A stretch of 64,000 bases of DNA from Phoebastria nigripes. Lineage: Eukaryota; Chordata; Aves; Procellariiformes; Diomedeidae. Both the position numbers and the translations under genes were made by a program. The DNA lies in assembly GCA_035582835.1 (NCBI GenBank), contig JAYKAV010002673.1, forward strand, positions 247,505 through 311,504. Direction: 5' to 3'. The first letter of the stretch is position 1. Every line of letters starts with the position of its first letter. Positions 1-12,462 of the stretch are shown here, one piece after another. Below the pieces are notes generated by a model that ran no database searches, was not told the DNA's origin, and worked only from the letters and a program-made list of their open reading frames with translations.

Positions 1-683
1 GGTCGGGACCAGCCNGAGTCTTACAAGTTGTGTCCCCTGCTCTGGCTTGTGTTGCCTTGCCCTGTTTTAGGGCTTACAGTAGTTGCCCAATGAGTTTAGG
101 TAGAGCAGGATCTATCTTTCATATTCCTTTTGTATGCCAGTCCCATGGGTGAGTGATGCCACTGCAGATGCATTGGAGGAAGCGGGGGAGATTTCTGCGA
201 GTCCTTTGGGCATTCATCTGTCTGCAGAAGGTCCTGCCCTAGTGAACTGAGAGAGGGTAGGTGTAGTTGGCATGNTGTTTTGGGGACTCGTCTCCCACTT
301 GCTGACCTTGTTGATCGTAAAAAAAAAGACTTGTCTGCAAGGGCTTCTCATTTAAATACAGTGTACCAAAAGCTTCTTTTGATAGTAGAAGCCTATAGGT
401 AAATGATGACACTCGTAAGGCATTCCTCTTGCTGTTCTTAAAAGCAATGTTTGGTGCTGGAGTAAGTATAGGTAGATAGTGTTTACTCACATTGAATGGG
501 GCAACGCACATTTCAGCAGCCCTCACCCACTGCTCATTGCGGTGAAAAGATTGATTGTAGAAGCAATGTGTTTGTGTCTTTGGTCATATAGACATCTTCT
601 GGTGATAAGTACCATGCTGTATGATAGGCTTGGCGAGGTGGTATATCATACACATTAGTAAATATATTTATTTCACCCTTTAG
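1..683 (+). other. ASMT: Part of ASMT intron 2
   Basis: The stretch before the first exon has no ASMT exon-2 similarity and no other coding signal. It ends in a pyrimidine-rich acceptor (TTTCACCCTTTAG, 671-683). The short minus-strand open frame near 239-526 has no family features and was not called. Confidence 0.7.
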
Positions 684-813
684 CCCTCTACAGAAACACA
701 GAAATTTCCAACATCTACCTTACAAAATCAAGTCCCAAGTCTCAGTATCATATTATGATGTATTACTCCAATACAGTCTACTTGTGCTGGCACTACCTGG
801 CCGATGCAGTGAG
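684..813 (+). CDS. ASMT: ASMT coding exon 3
   Basis: The exon encodes YRNTEISNIYLTKSSPKSQ and continues to CWHYLADAVR, as in chicken ASMT. The donor is gtaagg at 814. The acceptor could be the TAG at 681-683 or the CAG at 691-693. The first is preferred because its polypyrimidine run is better and the leftover residues then fit the family. This segment belongs to the N-terminal dimerisation and substrate-side helices. Confidence 0.9.
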
Positions 814-3800
814 GTAAGGAGGAGTGTTGTGCACTGTCTGTTGCAGACTGTGTTGCAGCATCTGTGTGGCTGCTCTGAGAGTGGTGTGTTTCTGGGGAAG
901 GGCACAATGAAGGTGCTGGCTAGTTCTCAGAAAGAAAATCCAACAGATCATTTTGGCTGTTAACACAGCCAATATGTGTTCTTGTTTTCTATTTGTGTGT
1001 GTTCTTGTTTTCCTTTTCCTTCTGATGGTAGAGATGATCTAGGAATCAGATTTCTGTGTGTTTGACCTTCAGGAAAGCACTTGNTCGTTACAGTGGCTCT
1101 TACTTGAGGAGTCATCAACCAAGTAAATGATGAGTAATGATGGCTAAGGATACTTCTGTTGCAAAGGTGTATAGGAGTAGTTTAATACGGGGCTGGAGTC
1201 TCACTTGTTCCAGTCCGTGCAACTGATGATCAAACATGGTGTGTGTGATGCTGATGATTGCACCGGTCTCACACCTTTACCTGAGAAGTGTTCCCATAAA
1301 TCATAGAATCATAGAATGGTTTGGGTTGGAAGGGACCTTAAAGATCATCTAGTCCAACCCTCCTGCCATGGGCAGACATACCTTCCACTAGATCAGGTTG
1401 CTCAAAGCCCNGTCCAACCTGGCCTTGAAAAGAACCAGTCATTCTTGTGAAAGGTTGAGAAATATATCAGCATATTTTGGGGTGGCAAATGAGGGTACCT
1501 TTACAGCCATTACAAACAGGCTGGCATATATTCTGTACAAAGTTGAGCTCCTTCCACAGTGATGAACTAGCTGAAACTACAGCCCCGAGGTGCGTTTGGG
1601 TGAAAGAAAAAGAAATCCACACTCATATGCTTNTTTTGGTTGCTATTTTAGAGAAGGAGGAAACCAATATGAAAGAGCTTTTGGCATTTCATCTAAAGAC
1701 CCTTTTGGAGCAATGTACAGGTAATCATTAGTATATTTATAGAAATTTTATTCTTCTTATTGTAGATAAAATTGAAGTTTTTAATTATGGCTCAGGACAA
1801 TTAAATATGATGATGTGAGAATCCCAGTCATCAGAACCATCATGCAGTGTTTTCCTTTCTCAACAATATCCATTACTGGGACACTGTCTGATATTTTGAA
1901 TAGAAGTATATAATTTCCTATTCTGAAAAACATATCACAGGTGGCTGGCACAGAGGCAATGGTAGTTGGAGGAAAAAAAAAATCCCTTGGANGCCTGAGA
2001 ATTAGCAGCGTAATACACTGTTGGACTTCGCTAGTCTTAATTCCCTATTTAAATACATGAATGCATAGCTGTACCCTTCTGCTACAGTAAGACTCAAGGT
2101 AGGTTTATATGCAAAGAAAAGGTATTCAGTGCCAATAAAAACAGAGATTAGTGTTTAAGCTAAAACTTGTAATAAGAGTTGTATGATATGAATCACCAAG
2201 GGTATTGTAAGTTACCTTTTCTATGTGCTGTGTCTGTTTGCGTTACTAGATCAGAAGAAGAAATGATGAAATTCATGGCTGGCCAGAACTCAGTATGGAG
2301 TATATGTGGCAGAGATGTTCTTGCTGCATTTGACCTTTCCCCTTTCACGCAGATCTGTGACCTGGGAGGTGAGTGTCAGCAGATCTTCTTTAACAAGCCT
2401 CTGAACTGTCTTCATTTACAAGCTCTGAAAAGAAAAATAACTCCTATGTTATATGACAGGTACAGCAATGGAAAGCAGGACATATCTCAGAAACTTGTCA
2501 GCAGTAAAGGGAGTGCTCTACTGATTTGTTTGGGCTAAAAAGAGAAATGTGAGAGTGGTGAGAGCATTAGGAAGCTGAATGCTTNTCTCTACAGAGTCTC
2601 ATTTGTTTGAGTAGTGGCCCATCCCCTTGTGTACATGGCAGGTTTGGCATTTTTTTCTTGCCTTGCTTGATACATTCTTCTAGTGCCAGACTCTTTCCTT
2701 CCTGCCCTTCAGTCAGTGTCGTTGAGATATTGTCTGCAGCCTTTTACCCTGCAGTGCCCCGCTGTCCCAGCACTGCTGAGCACTGCCAGGACTCATGGGA
2801 CGGGTCAGGCTCCCTTGCGGGCTCCATCACTGCTTCCCCAGCGCTTGGCTGTGTGGCTCTGTTTTTCATTTCCCACCTTCCAGCATCCACAGCTGGGTCT
2901 GGCTGAGGGGGGTGCATAAGAGCTGTAAGGGCTGGGGCTGACCCCATAGGCCTGGGTGCTGGGGGCCGGGGGCTTCCTGCAGAGCAAATGGAGATGGTGG
3001 CCTCTCCTGTCCCCCCTCTTCCTTTCAGCAACACNTGGGGAGCAAATGTACCTTGCCAGCTGCCATGAGGCTGAATGCACCGTTGCCTGCATCGCTTCAT
3101 GGGGTGTTGGTAAACAGGTTGGTTTTGTGTCAGCGCTGACCTTCTTTTGCTCTCCCCAAAGGAGGTGGAGGAGCTTTGGCCCAGGAATGTGTTTCTTTGT
3201 ACCCAAATTCCACGGTCACAATTTATGACCTGCCGAAAGTCGTGCAAGTGGCCAAAGAGCAATTTATTCCCCCTGAGGACCGTCGGATTGCTTTCCATGA
3301 AGGTAGGTGCGGACAGCAGTGTAGTGTTGTCACAGTTGTTGCTTCTGAGCCCCTTGTCTCTGCTCAGAGTACCATACTGGAGGCTCAGGTCTCCAGCTAC
3401 CCCTTACGTGGGCAGAGCGTCCCAGATTGCAGCTTCCCCATGTCTGCAATTCATTGCTGCTGCAGGGCTGTCCCAGTTGTGCACCTGCAGCTACCTTCTC
3501 TCAGAGACACGATTCGGTTATTAAGCAACCCAGAAGCTCCTTACTCCTGAACAGAACTATTTGATTTCTTCAGAACAAGGGTACTTTAAGAAAAAAAAAA
3601 AGTCCTGCAATTCTGAAAAACTGCCATGCCATGTTATAAATCTTCCTAACACTCCCTTTTCTCCTGTGCAGGCCTCCTGACAGATGTGCAGGATGCCAGG
3701 CTTGCTCTGAGCAAGGGGTTTTCCTTCTCTGGTCATGATTGATTGACTTTCAAGTCCTAAGATATTTCAGGCTTTGAATGTGGGTGAGCTAGCCCATATT

Positions 3801-5540
3801 CCTCTTGCCCAGTCTGTAGATGTTGCATGGTCTTTGCACCATCTATGGTGAAGATGAGTGTAGGGAGATCTAATTTTTAATGTTTACAAAAGCCTTCAAA
3901 GTGTTGGAATGACTTAATATTGCTTGAAGCTCAGAGAGAGGAAAGAAGCCTTGAGGAAGGAAGGGAGTGTATAAAAACAAAGATGGAGAAGCACAGGAAA
4001 TGTTATGTGTGCCAGTGGAAATGACAAAATAAGATGCAGAGAGAAAAATCTGAATGCAGTACACCAGGTGCTGAACAAAAGGCATATGATGAAGCTAGTG
4101 CTAGGAGGTGAGAGATGTGTATTTTTTCTTTATGGATTTATGATGTAGCTCTGTGGTTACTGAAGGTCTTTGAAAATTTGCTTAGGTTAGGGAAAATTCT
4201 TTCCTTTTTTCCATGACAGAAATGATGAGAAACTGTCTCCTCTTCTTAACGCTTTATGAATCTGAATTCCTGTCATTGGAGAAAACAGACTCAAATGCTT
4301 CCCTGTGCATCAAAGGCTGTTTCAGATGAGCTACTGCTTTTAAACATTTCAGACCTTCTTGAGACTGAACAAGAACAAAATCCCCTATGCAGTGCCACAG
4401 AGGACTTTTACCTGGTAACTCTGTTGCTGTCTGATGTGGGTGATGGACATGGCAAGCCCAGAGTCTTTAGAACTGGACAGAACTGAAAATACTTGCTTAA
4501 CTCAGCCCTCTGGATTTTGGGGGTTTTGTGTAATACATGTATTCCTGCTTTACAGGAGACTTCTTTAACGATTCAATTCCAGAAGCTGAACTGTATATTT
4601 TATCCAAGATACTGCACGATTGGGATGATGACAAATGCAGGCAGCTGCTGGCAAAAGTCCACAAGGCTTGCAAACCTGGTAGGTGTGAGCTCTTGAAGAG
4701 CAGGGAGACTCTTGCCCATCAGTTACATGAAGCACACCAGTCTCGATGCACAGTTTGGGTGGCAGAGTTTCAGTGCAGGGGTTTCTTGGTTTAGTATTTT
4801 GCTTTCCTAAGCCAGCTGTGTGCAGCTGAGCCAAATAGGGCCTGGTCTAAGTTCTCATTATCTAGTTTCCAGTTTTAGTCTCCTTCTCCACAGGGACTCC
4901 TCTTTAACATATTTAGGTATAAGGACTGGGGATTTGGGGAATTGTTTAGACAGACACATGTATACGTCATAGTAAAAATCCCGTTAAGCATCACATTGAA
5001 CCCTCGAGCTTTGAAAATACTGTCTACAGAGCTGAGTTCTCAGCAAAATCAGTAAGCCCAGCTCCTGTGGGTTTCANCTGGGGGAAATGGGAATTTCCAT
5101 CCCAACTGTAGCACCCACTTCAACNCCAGTACATCAGTACCTCAGTAGCCAGGCAGAGGCACGCTCCGATTCTTTTGCTATTTCATTGTCTTCTGTGATG
5201 CTGAAATATGACTTAACGTAGAGGCTGCTTCTTCCTGAAACTAAAGGTTAGGATCTAATAACTCAGCTGAAAAATATCTTCGTCTTCTCAGAGCTCAGCG
5301 TGTGTTTTATTTCTCTTTATTCAACCAGGCGGTGGAGTGCTGCTGGTTGAATCGCTTCTGAATGAAGATAAAAGTGGGCCTTTAGAAACCCAACTGTATT
5401 CNATTAATATGTTGGTGCAGACAGAAGGAAAAGAGCGAACAGCAGCAGGGTACAGCAAGCTCCTTGAGGCAGCTGGCTTTGGAGAGATTCAAGTCAAGAG
5501 GACTGGAAAAGTCTATGATGCTGTTTTAGGAAGGAAGTAA
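684..5540 (+). CDS. ASMT: Acetylserotonin O-methyltransferase, coding exons 3-8 (5' part outside window)
   Basis: ASMT transfers a methyl group from S-adenosylmethionine to N-acetylserotonin, giving melatonin, in the cytosol of pinealocytes and photoreceptors (family knowledge). The sequence shows six exons: 684-813, 1652-1720, 2250-2368, 3162-3302, 4556-4678 and 5329-5540. All introns are GT-AG and the phases agree across every junction, giving about 263 residues and a stop at 5538-5540. In order they carry an N-terminal helical part (YRNTEISNIYL), the glycine-rich SAM loop (DLGGGGGALAQE, split over two exons), the LHDWDD catalytic motif with the methyltransferase histidine, and the C-terminal MLVQTEGKERT motif. 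Chicken ASMT is about 346 residues; the missing 82 or so match exons 1 and 2, which should be left of the window. The only N in coding sequence (5402) is in a serine codon third base and is harmless. No frameshift or stop was seen, so this is the likely functional copy. Confidence 0.95.
1301..1430 (-). mobile_element. CR1 LINE 3' end fragment in ASMT intron 3
   Basis: The + strand reads TCATAGAATCATAGAATGG followed by the reverse complement of the standard avian CR1 3' end, so the element lies on the minus strand. It is 5'-truncated to about 130 bp, as usual for CR1, and sits inside the intron between exons 3 and 4. Confidence 0.9.
1652..1720 (+). CDS. ASMT: ASMT coding exon 4
   Basis: This 69-base exon encodes EGGNQYERAFGISSKDPFGAMY, with the first arginine codon split across the preceding junction. 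Chicken has EGRNQYERAFGISSKDLFGARY, so the match is clear with three differences. Donor gtaatc is at 1721 and acceptor TTTTAG ends at 1651. The largest open frame across this area is in another frame and is a shadow. Confidence 0.92.
2250..2368 (+). CDS. ASMT: ASMT coding exon 5
   Basis: It encodes RSEEEMMKFMAGQNSVWSI and runs on to AFDLSPFTQICDLG, ending inside the glycine-rich SAM-binding motif. The donor is gtgagt at 2369. The exon and about 500 bases of the following intron have a close second copy at 19428-20045. Confidence 0.95.
3162..3302 (+). CDS. ASMT: ASMT coding exon 6 (SAM-binding loop)
   Basis: It completes the glycine-rich loop (GGGGALAQEC) and encodes VTIYDLPKVVQVAKEQF, the beta-strand with the acidic residue that normally contacts the SAM ribose, then RRIAFHEG. 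The acceptor is CCCCAAAG and the donor gtaggt. This exon is absent from the duplicated copy near 20 kb. Confidence 0.95.
4556..4678 (+). CDS. ASMT: ASMT coding exon 7 (catalytic motif)
   Basis: It encodes GDFFNDSIPEAELYILSK followed by ILHDWDDDKCRQLL. LHDW carries the histidine-aspartate pair conserved in this small-molecule O-methyltransferase family; the histidine is the expected general base. The exon starts after TTTACAG and ends before gtaggt. It too is absent from the duplicated copy. Confidence 0.95.
5329..5540 (+). CDS. ASMT: ASMT coding exon 8 with stop codon
   Basis: It encodes GGGVLLVESLLNEDKSG and MLVQTEGKERTAAGYSKL, and ends in GKVYDAVLGRK before TAA. The acceptor is TTCAACCAG. 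The C-terminal length and last residues match the family, so the frame and stop look right. A near-identical copy lies at 20926-21131. Confidence 0.95.
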
Positions 5541-8455
5541 TAGTACCTCCATTATGTACCTAACAAGATAGAATAAGTGGAGAAATGTGATATTCTTTTC
5601 TTAGAAGACAATCATCAACTTAGCTTTTAGTTAAGGCAGCCAACTTTTTTGTAAGCTGATACATTGTCGGGAGAATCACTGATGATACACCTTGAGCGTG
5701 CATGGATTGTAAACCTGGCAGCCTGATTAGGGCTTGCCTTGGCTCTGGAAGGGAGAGAAAGAAATCAACACCTGTTCCACAAGAAATAACTCACAAAAGA
5801 AATGTGCGGTGTGTCTGCTTCAGATTTTTTTCATTCTTTCCAATTTTAACACTGTATCTGACAAAAGCAAATCTGAATTTGTACTTGGATTCCTGTAAAA
5901 TAAAACTGATCACTGTACTGAGCTCTGTTACCTGCATTTTTATTCCTGGGGAATTGATATACTATAAACAGACTAAATTATGTCTCCTTGTGGCTAGTCT
6001 TTTCAGAGTTGCAGGAGGAATCCTGTCTGAGCCTTGGGGAGTCTGGCATGAAAAATGATACTGATTTTTTTATTTCCTCTAGATTTTGATTTAAGTTAAG
6101 TATAAGAATTTTGTAGCTTGATGGCTGCCTGGAGCCCGGTGATGCTCTTTACAGGGCAGGCCCTGAGATGACAGCTGGGGAAGTCCTTATTGCATGCCTC
6201 CTGCTAGTTCTTGAAATTATTTGGTCAAGCACAACCTGCCATAACCCACCCAGTTCTTGGAAGCAGAATTATAGGTTACTGGAGCGAGAAACATTTGGAG
6301 AAGGCACCAGAAAGTCACCCTCTGCAGTTGTGATTTGAACATTAATTGCATTTGCTGGACACTAGAGAAGCCTGAGATAGTCTTCTATCCTGTAGCCATC
6401 TACAGGAGCCTCCTGCTCCTTTGATTGTAGGCAGAGCATACGGAGAAGGTGGCCTCAGTAGGGAAAATTTGGCTTTTTGTCATGTTTTGTGGTATCTAAA
6501 TCAAATCACAAGGCTGTAATGGTCCTTCTCATCCTTAAAAGAAACAGGGCACAGTTCATAAGCTACTGTGCAGGTGGTGGGTTTATGCGCAAGTAGGATC
6601 TTGCCCTGTAGATATTGAAAGGATATTGCAGGAGTTGGGGCAAGTGGTTTCAGAGAGTTCCTGCGCAAGCTGCAGTCACTGTGCAGTGTTCCCTACCTGT
6701 GAGTTATGTGGCATGAAGATGACTTTGCCAGGAGCTGCAGCCTGTGAGTAATGTGTTCTGAATGCTTGCTCGCTTTCCTGACAAAGCAAGGTGTTGCATC
6801 CTGCAGCAGCCAGGCACGAACGCAAATAATGAAATTAGGCTGACCAGGTCTTTGTTGATTCCCCCCACGCCCCAAAAACCAGATGTTCAGAGAAATTATT
6901 TTGCTGCTTTGACTGTACCAAGCAGCCAATGAAGTATGCTGCGGAAAAAAAAAGAAAACTCCTGTCTGGACTTTCTCTGATACACTTTTTCCCCAAAAAA
7001 AGTTGCATGCCCATGGACTGGTGGTGGCTCNCATGGCTGCACTGTTTCCTGAGCCAGTAGACAGGTCAGTCATGGTCAGCATGCTGCAGCTGCGTATATA
7101 AACTGACGCATCATATAACCTTGATGAGTCAGAGAATTCCCGTCTCGGCTGNTGTCAGTGTTAATTCTGCCCTTGACTTGAAAAAAAGCATGAGCAGGCT
7201 GTTTTGGTTTGTCAAAACAAATTCCCTAAATACAGTACTTCTGCAATGAGTTGACTCACGACATGCTCTGCATGTCATTAACTTACCAGTGAGTGGCTCN
7301 GGCACAACTTGAATAGGCAAGATGCACACCTGGTTCTAACATGCCTTTTAGCTGTATCAAGGTTCAAAGATGCTGGGTCTTTAAAGAATGGGATTGACCC
7401 ATCATTACCTGGAATACAGATGGAAATTAATGAAGCGCGGAATGGTGATTGCAGAATTTGAAGATCATTGGTATTTAAATGACTTTTAAGGGTCAGATGT
7501 GATGCCATATCAGAGCAGCTAAACACCACCACACAATCACAGTGTGCTTTCACTGCCTATGCGAAGCAGAACCTCCAGCTGGCTGTAGCTTGGGCTGCTC
7601 ATTCCTTATCTGCTAGTTGGCATTTGAGCATCCAGCTTCTGGGGGGATGCTAAAGCATTCTTGGCTAGTCTCTTAATGCTAGATGACCAAGGAAATACTG
7701 GAGTATGCATAAGGAAGATACTAAAGTTCTATATTCACCTTCAGAGACCAGACCTTTGAAACCACAAAATAATGTAATAAGAGGACTTGTGCTGTTTCCA
7801 TTAAACTATATTTATTTATCTACTCAGTTCTGATTTTCCTATTCTTCTTCTTCACCCCCCTGCCCTTTTCTCCACAGTGAGTTTAACCTCCTCTTCTTTT
7901 AAAGCCTCTCTTTTTTCCCATGACCCAAAGAGAGAAGGTTGCTCTATGAGCACAAAACAAGTCAGTGCCAGAGTAAGAGAGTAAGCCCAGAGTGCTCTGA
8001 GATTAAGACCTGCCTTGACAAAGCAGAGGCATAGCTGGTCTCATCAGAGCCTCTTCCTTTTTTTTTTTTTCTGCTTTCTTTTCTTTTCCTTTTTAATTTT
8101 TTTTTTCCCTAAATGACAAACACTGTGAAGAAGACCTGAAACAAGTGCTTTGCTGTATGCAGGCAAATTAAAATCTGGTTTGCTCTGTGGTTTCCATGCT
8201 CCAACAGGCATTTCTGATGACACCTTGTTATATATGGGATCTTTCAGATGTGTTTTTTGCTTGACACNTTTTGCTTGTTTTAATGTTAAAAAAGATTGTA
8301 CAGGAACAAAGCCATAAGGCGGAGGTTTCCAAGTTACTTGTGTTTTGGGTAATGAAAGCAGTTCCCAAGTCCAGGCCCTTTCATGGTGCTGGGGTGGGAG
8401 GTTTTCTGTTTGATACAGATGGCTTTTGTCAACAGAGTTCTTTCCCCCTCTCACG
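5541..8455. repeat. Segmental tandem duplication, copy A (non-coding part)
   Basis: This non-coding DNA downstream of ASMT recurs in the same order and orientation at 21132-22430 and 29530-32540. Shared stretches include CATCAACTTAGCTTTTAGTT (5613 and 21180), TAATGGTCCTTCTCATCC (about 6518 and 29666), the segment beginning GCATGCCCATGGACTG (about 7004 and 30810) and AATGACAAACACTGTGAAGA (8112 and 31443). Similarity is patchy with many small indels. It was judged by eye. Confidence 0.8.
5899..5904 (+). terminator. ASMT: Polyadenylation signal of ASMT
   Basis: An AATAAA hexamer lies 359 bases after the stop codon and is the first canonical signal downstream. It implies a 3' UTR of about 380 bases (inference). 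Confidence 0.65.
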
Positions 8456-8879
8456 GAGCTTTTAGCCATATAGGCTGAGATAAATTTTCCACCTCCCAAT
8501 ATGACTTAGGAGTAATGAATGAAACCTGGCCATAGCTGGGGTGAATCAGCCAAGAGCAGAAGAAGAGAGGTTTGAAGGCACCAGGCAGGAAACTTATTCC
8601 ATGAGCTGAGACTGGCTGTGCCCAGCTGGGCTGGGCNAGTGCAGCTGCCCCCAAGGCTGCTCTGTGTGGTAGGACAGAAGCTTCCAGCAGGGCCTTGGCC
8701 TGGTGGCCTGGGAATTTTATGAAAGAGCAGAGGGCAGGAGAGGCTGGGGAATTTGCCTTGTTAACATGCTGACTGGAAGCTGAACACTGCTGCCTTTCAA
8801 GGGGAGGCCTCTCCACCCTCCAGGTCCCTTTGGGAAGTTTCCTTCCATGTACCTGCAAAGGAGCCAAGTCCCAGATGCT

Positions 8880-9110
8880 CTATAATGTCTCCTGAGGTCT
8901 ATCGGTGAGAGGTGCACACAGCCTTGCTCTTGGGACCCACAAGCACGTACGCATTCATGGGTCCCTTGAATATGACCATGGCCTCCAAGTTTCATCTGAC
9001 CTCTGTGCCTCACCAGGTCACTGACTCTCACCTCTGGTCTTTCCAGATCAGGTGGGTCTTCTCCTACTCAGCCAACGACACCTCCGTCCAAGGCCCCATG
9101 GTCTGCTAGT
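8880..9110 (-). other. Decayed relative of the GC-rich segment at 25.4 kb
   Basis: At 9067-9104 the sequence matches 25440-25477 at 31 of 38 positions. Read on the minus strand, both give a TMGPW-E-LAE peptide, but here a stop interrupts it. This suggests a dispersed element or pseudogene. I do not recognise the family. Confidence 0.4.
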
Positions 9111-11764
9111 GCACCCAGGTGCTTGGACCAGCCATAGCCCTTCAGAATCTGTGTATAGCAATATTAAATGTATCATTACTTCTGTTGGTTTAATTTCTTT
9201 TTGCCTGTGACAGCAGTCTTTTCTTTTTCAATGGTAATTAGGTCTGGGCTAATAATAATTCAATTCTCAAGACTTCATTAGGCTGGGTGAGGTGGGTTCC
9301 TGGATTTGCATGGGAGAGGTGTTACTCTTGCCCATAAGAGTGATTCCTGATGTCTCAGTGAGAAGAGGACTGCCTTTGCTGGTGAGGGGCCACCGGCCTT
9401 ATACTAACTTTACCTCGTGTTGACTTCACAAGGCTCCAGCTCTGGCCCATGGGGCTTGTTATCTGGCTGTTTTGAGAAACTACCGTGTGAAGCAGAGCTT
9501 GATAGCAAGCGTCTCTTGCTGTTTGTCATCCCACGCTTAGATTTCCCCATCATAACAAAGGCCTTGAAAGCATGGGTGCAGGCTGAAGACAGGTGCCCCA
9601 GCATCGTCAGAACTTGCTGGCAGTCATTGGTCATTGAAGAAGCACAACCTTGAGCACTGGGAAAAAACTGCTTCAAATATAACAAACAAAAGAAACAGTA
9701 ATGAGGCAAGAAAAAACAGTGGAGGAGCAGAGTAAGGAACCCCTGCCTAGAAAAACAACAGCCCGGTATGCAGGTGGATCAGGCGGGGGCTGGGGGCTGA
9801 GTGCTGCCTAGAAACACCTTGCCAAAGGAGACCTCAAGCAGAGGGGAGAGGGGTGGGAAATTGTCACCACGGGAGCTGTGGATGCAGAAGCATCATGGGA
9901 TGGTGGGAACCAGGCACATTCCCCCAGGCTCCCTGCTGGCTCCAGGGTCCAGCTCTCCCTCCCTCCACCTGCCTGCTCCTAGAGCCCCCTCGAGGGACCT
10001 GGGACCTGCCCACCAGTTGTCCTGGACTGTGTGTCCTGCTATAAGTGTGTGTGTTTTTCCCCCAAAATTCTACACATTTCTCCCCTCTAACGCTCTAGCC
10101 CCTCAAAAAAGCCTTATTGCAAACCAGCTTAGTTTTGGGCAAGAGCAACATTTTGAATGAAGCTCCAGAAGGGTTATGGAGAATGTTCTACACTGGGGGC
10201 AGGGGGGTGAGGTGAGAGAGACACAGTGGGGTGTGCTTTCTGGATCTCAGTAAGGAAGGTNCAAAACAAATGGCTTAATAAAATATCTGTTTTAATAAGA
10301 CAGAATAAGAAGAGAAATATAGATAGCAAGTAAATCTTACGTCCCTTCAGATGCCAGGCACCCATGTTCGTGCAACATTGGATGGAGCTCAGTTGGATTT
10401 TCCCACAGTGCGTTGTACAGATCCTGTCCATGGAGGGAAGCGCTTCATTTTGGGTCATTTGAGTTATTATATAATTTTCTTACAAGAAAAAGGATGTTCT
10501 CACAAGAACTTGTTGCTGCACTGTTAGATAAAGGCAAGGCCACGCAAGTGGTGCAATCGCTGGCACCAAGTGGGAGCTGCCTGCAGGCTCCTCTGTTACG
10601 GTGAGCTGGCTGCGCTCCCCCTGCAGCCGAGGGATGTGAGTGGCACAGCACAGGCCTGAAGACCACCCTGGACCATGCAGCACGGTGCAGCATGGACTTG
10701 CACCTGCTCAGCTTAGCTGTGATGTGGGTCACTACCTCCTAAACGTGCAACGGGCTCCCAGTCAGGATCAATACATTCCACCCGTTGATCCGCATACAGC
10801 TTACCTTTCCCAAAGGTACTATAAGTTACAGATTACATTAATAGCATACAGGCTTCTCAAGCCCTAAGTGCGAGGCCCAGTAGAGCAGACATGGCCTGTC
10901 CAAGACCACTGAGTCCTTGAGCNCAGTGTCTTCTGCAAGGCTGCCAGTAGAGTGGCTTCCAGAAGGTCAGCGTGTTTCTGAAGAACTGGATGTTCTCACA
11001 CCTTGCAGCCTCTGAAAGGCTGAAAGGGGTGCAGTATCTGTTGTCCAGGCTTGCTGAAAACAATTTGATTGTAACTGGATGAAACAGATTTCTTAAAATA
11101 GGAAGTATGTCTGTGTGTTACATATTAGTGCAATCTGACTGTCAGGAGCTGACTAAAAGCACATAAAACTCAGTATTTCTTTCCAACATCTCAGGGTGGN
11201 TTCTGAGAATGACTTAAGGTTCATGTTGTTAGATAGGTACATATTTAGTCTTTATCCTGTGCCATATCTTGTAGCTTTAAAACAGGTAATGCTTTTTGAA
11301 ATGGAATACAGTCTTCAGTCAATAAACATTTAGTGTGATAAATGAAGCAGTGCCAGTAGCACANGTTGCTGATTTCTTCTTTCAGCATTTGTAGTACTCA
11401 AGGAAGACTGCAGTTCCAGGCTGTGGTATGAATGCTAAGGATGCCAAAGTGCGACAAAACTGTTCACCTCTTAATGCTTATTAAAAATATTTTTTAAAAA
11501 ATTAAAAATCTTATATGGAAACACTGAAATGTTGCTAGGATTTAACTTTTAGTTGGAGACCAGATAATCTAATACTACTATATAAACATTTCTTTCAGGC
11601 CTTTAGCTGTCAGAAGTGGCATTCAACAGCCTTGGACAGCAAAGGAGGCTAAAAAGGCAATGAAAATGATAGCACTAATATGTGTAGGAGTAAATGTTAA
11701 GGCCCCAGTGTTACAGCTGCTGAAGGCAAGGATGTCTAATTGGNAAGGAGTATTTTGTGTGCAG

Positions 11765-12078
11765 GGAGGGTGCAAAGAGGATGGAGCCAGGCTCTTCACA
11801 GTGGTCCCCAGAGACTGGACCAGAGGCAATGGGCACAAACCCAAACACAGGAGGTTCCCTCTGAACATCAGGAAACACTTTTTCACTGTGAGGGTGACTG
11901 AGCACTGGCACAGGCTGCCTGGAGAGGTGATAGAGTCTCCCACCTCAGAGATATTCAAAGGCTGTCTAGACATGGTCCTGGGCAACCAGCTCTAGGTGGA
12001 CCTGCTTGAGCAGGGGGACTGGACCAAATGACCTCCAGAGGTCCCTTCCAACCCCAAACATCTTGTGATTCTGTATGT
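11765..12078 (+). mobile_element. CR1 LINE 3' end fragment
   Basis: The segment carries the CR1 3' terminal signature: end of ORF2 and 3' UTR with GAACATCAGGAAACACTTTT, CACAGGCTGCCTGGAGAGGT, CAGAGGTCCCTTCCAACCCC and a terminal GTGATTCTGTATG. It is 5'-truncated. The open frames on both strands here come from this repeat. Confidence 0.9.
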
Positions 12079-12462
12079 CCACATATGGATGGATTTAAGG
12101 CATGATGTGTCTGGCAGCTCATTTTTAAGGAACAATAACTCAGTGTTCATCTTTAGCTAATCAGTTTCATGCAGTGTCTTGAATGGTGGTAGGAAAAATC
12201 AGATTTCAGCTGTCTGTTGGTGTTGGGCAAATGAAGCTCCCAACCTGGAAGGAGGCCAAGATGATTCCTAGAGGAAGACATCTCTCCAAGTATGGGCTGA
12301 AGATAAATCAGAGGGAGGGAAAGTTCAGGCCAAAGTACTGGTTAATGGTCCTGATTCGGCCCCACCACACTGGAGCAGTTGGCTAAAGGAGGCTGGGGAA
12401 GGATTGCGGCATCCCCTTGAAAGCTGAGTTCAGCTACAGGCGAGTGCAGTGACCTAGCATAT

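Noticed and set aside
2744..3298. 184-codon minus-strand open frame over ASMT intron 5 and exon 6
   Set aside because: It is the shadow of the + strand exon and its GC-rich flank; no family features were seen.
8044..8499. 151-codon minus-strand open frame ending in a lysine-rich tail
   Set aside because: The lysine run comes from a T/C-rich simple stretch, and the block is non-coding duplicated DNA with no frame preserved in copy B.
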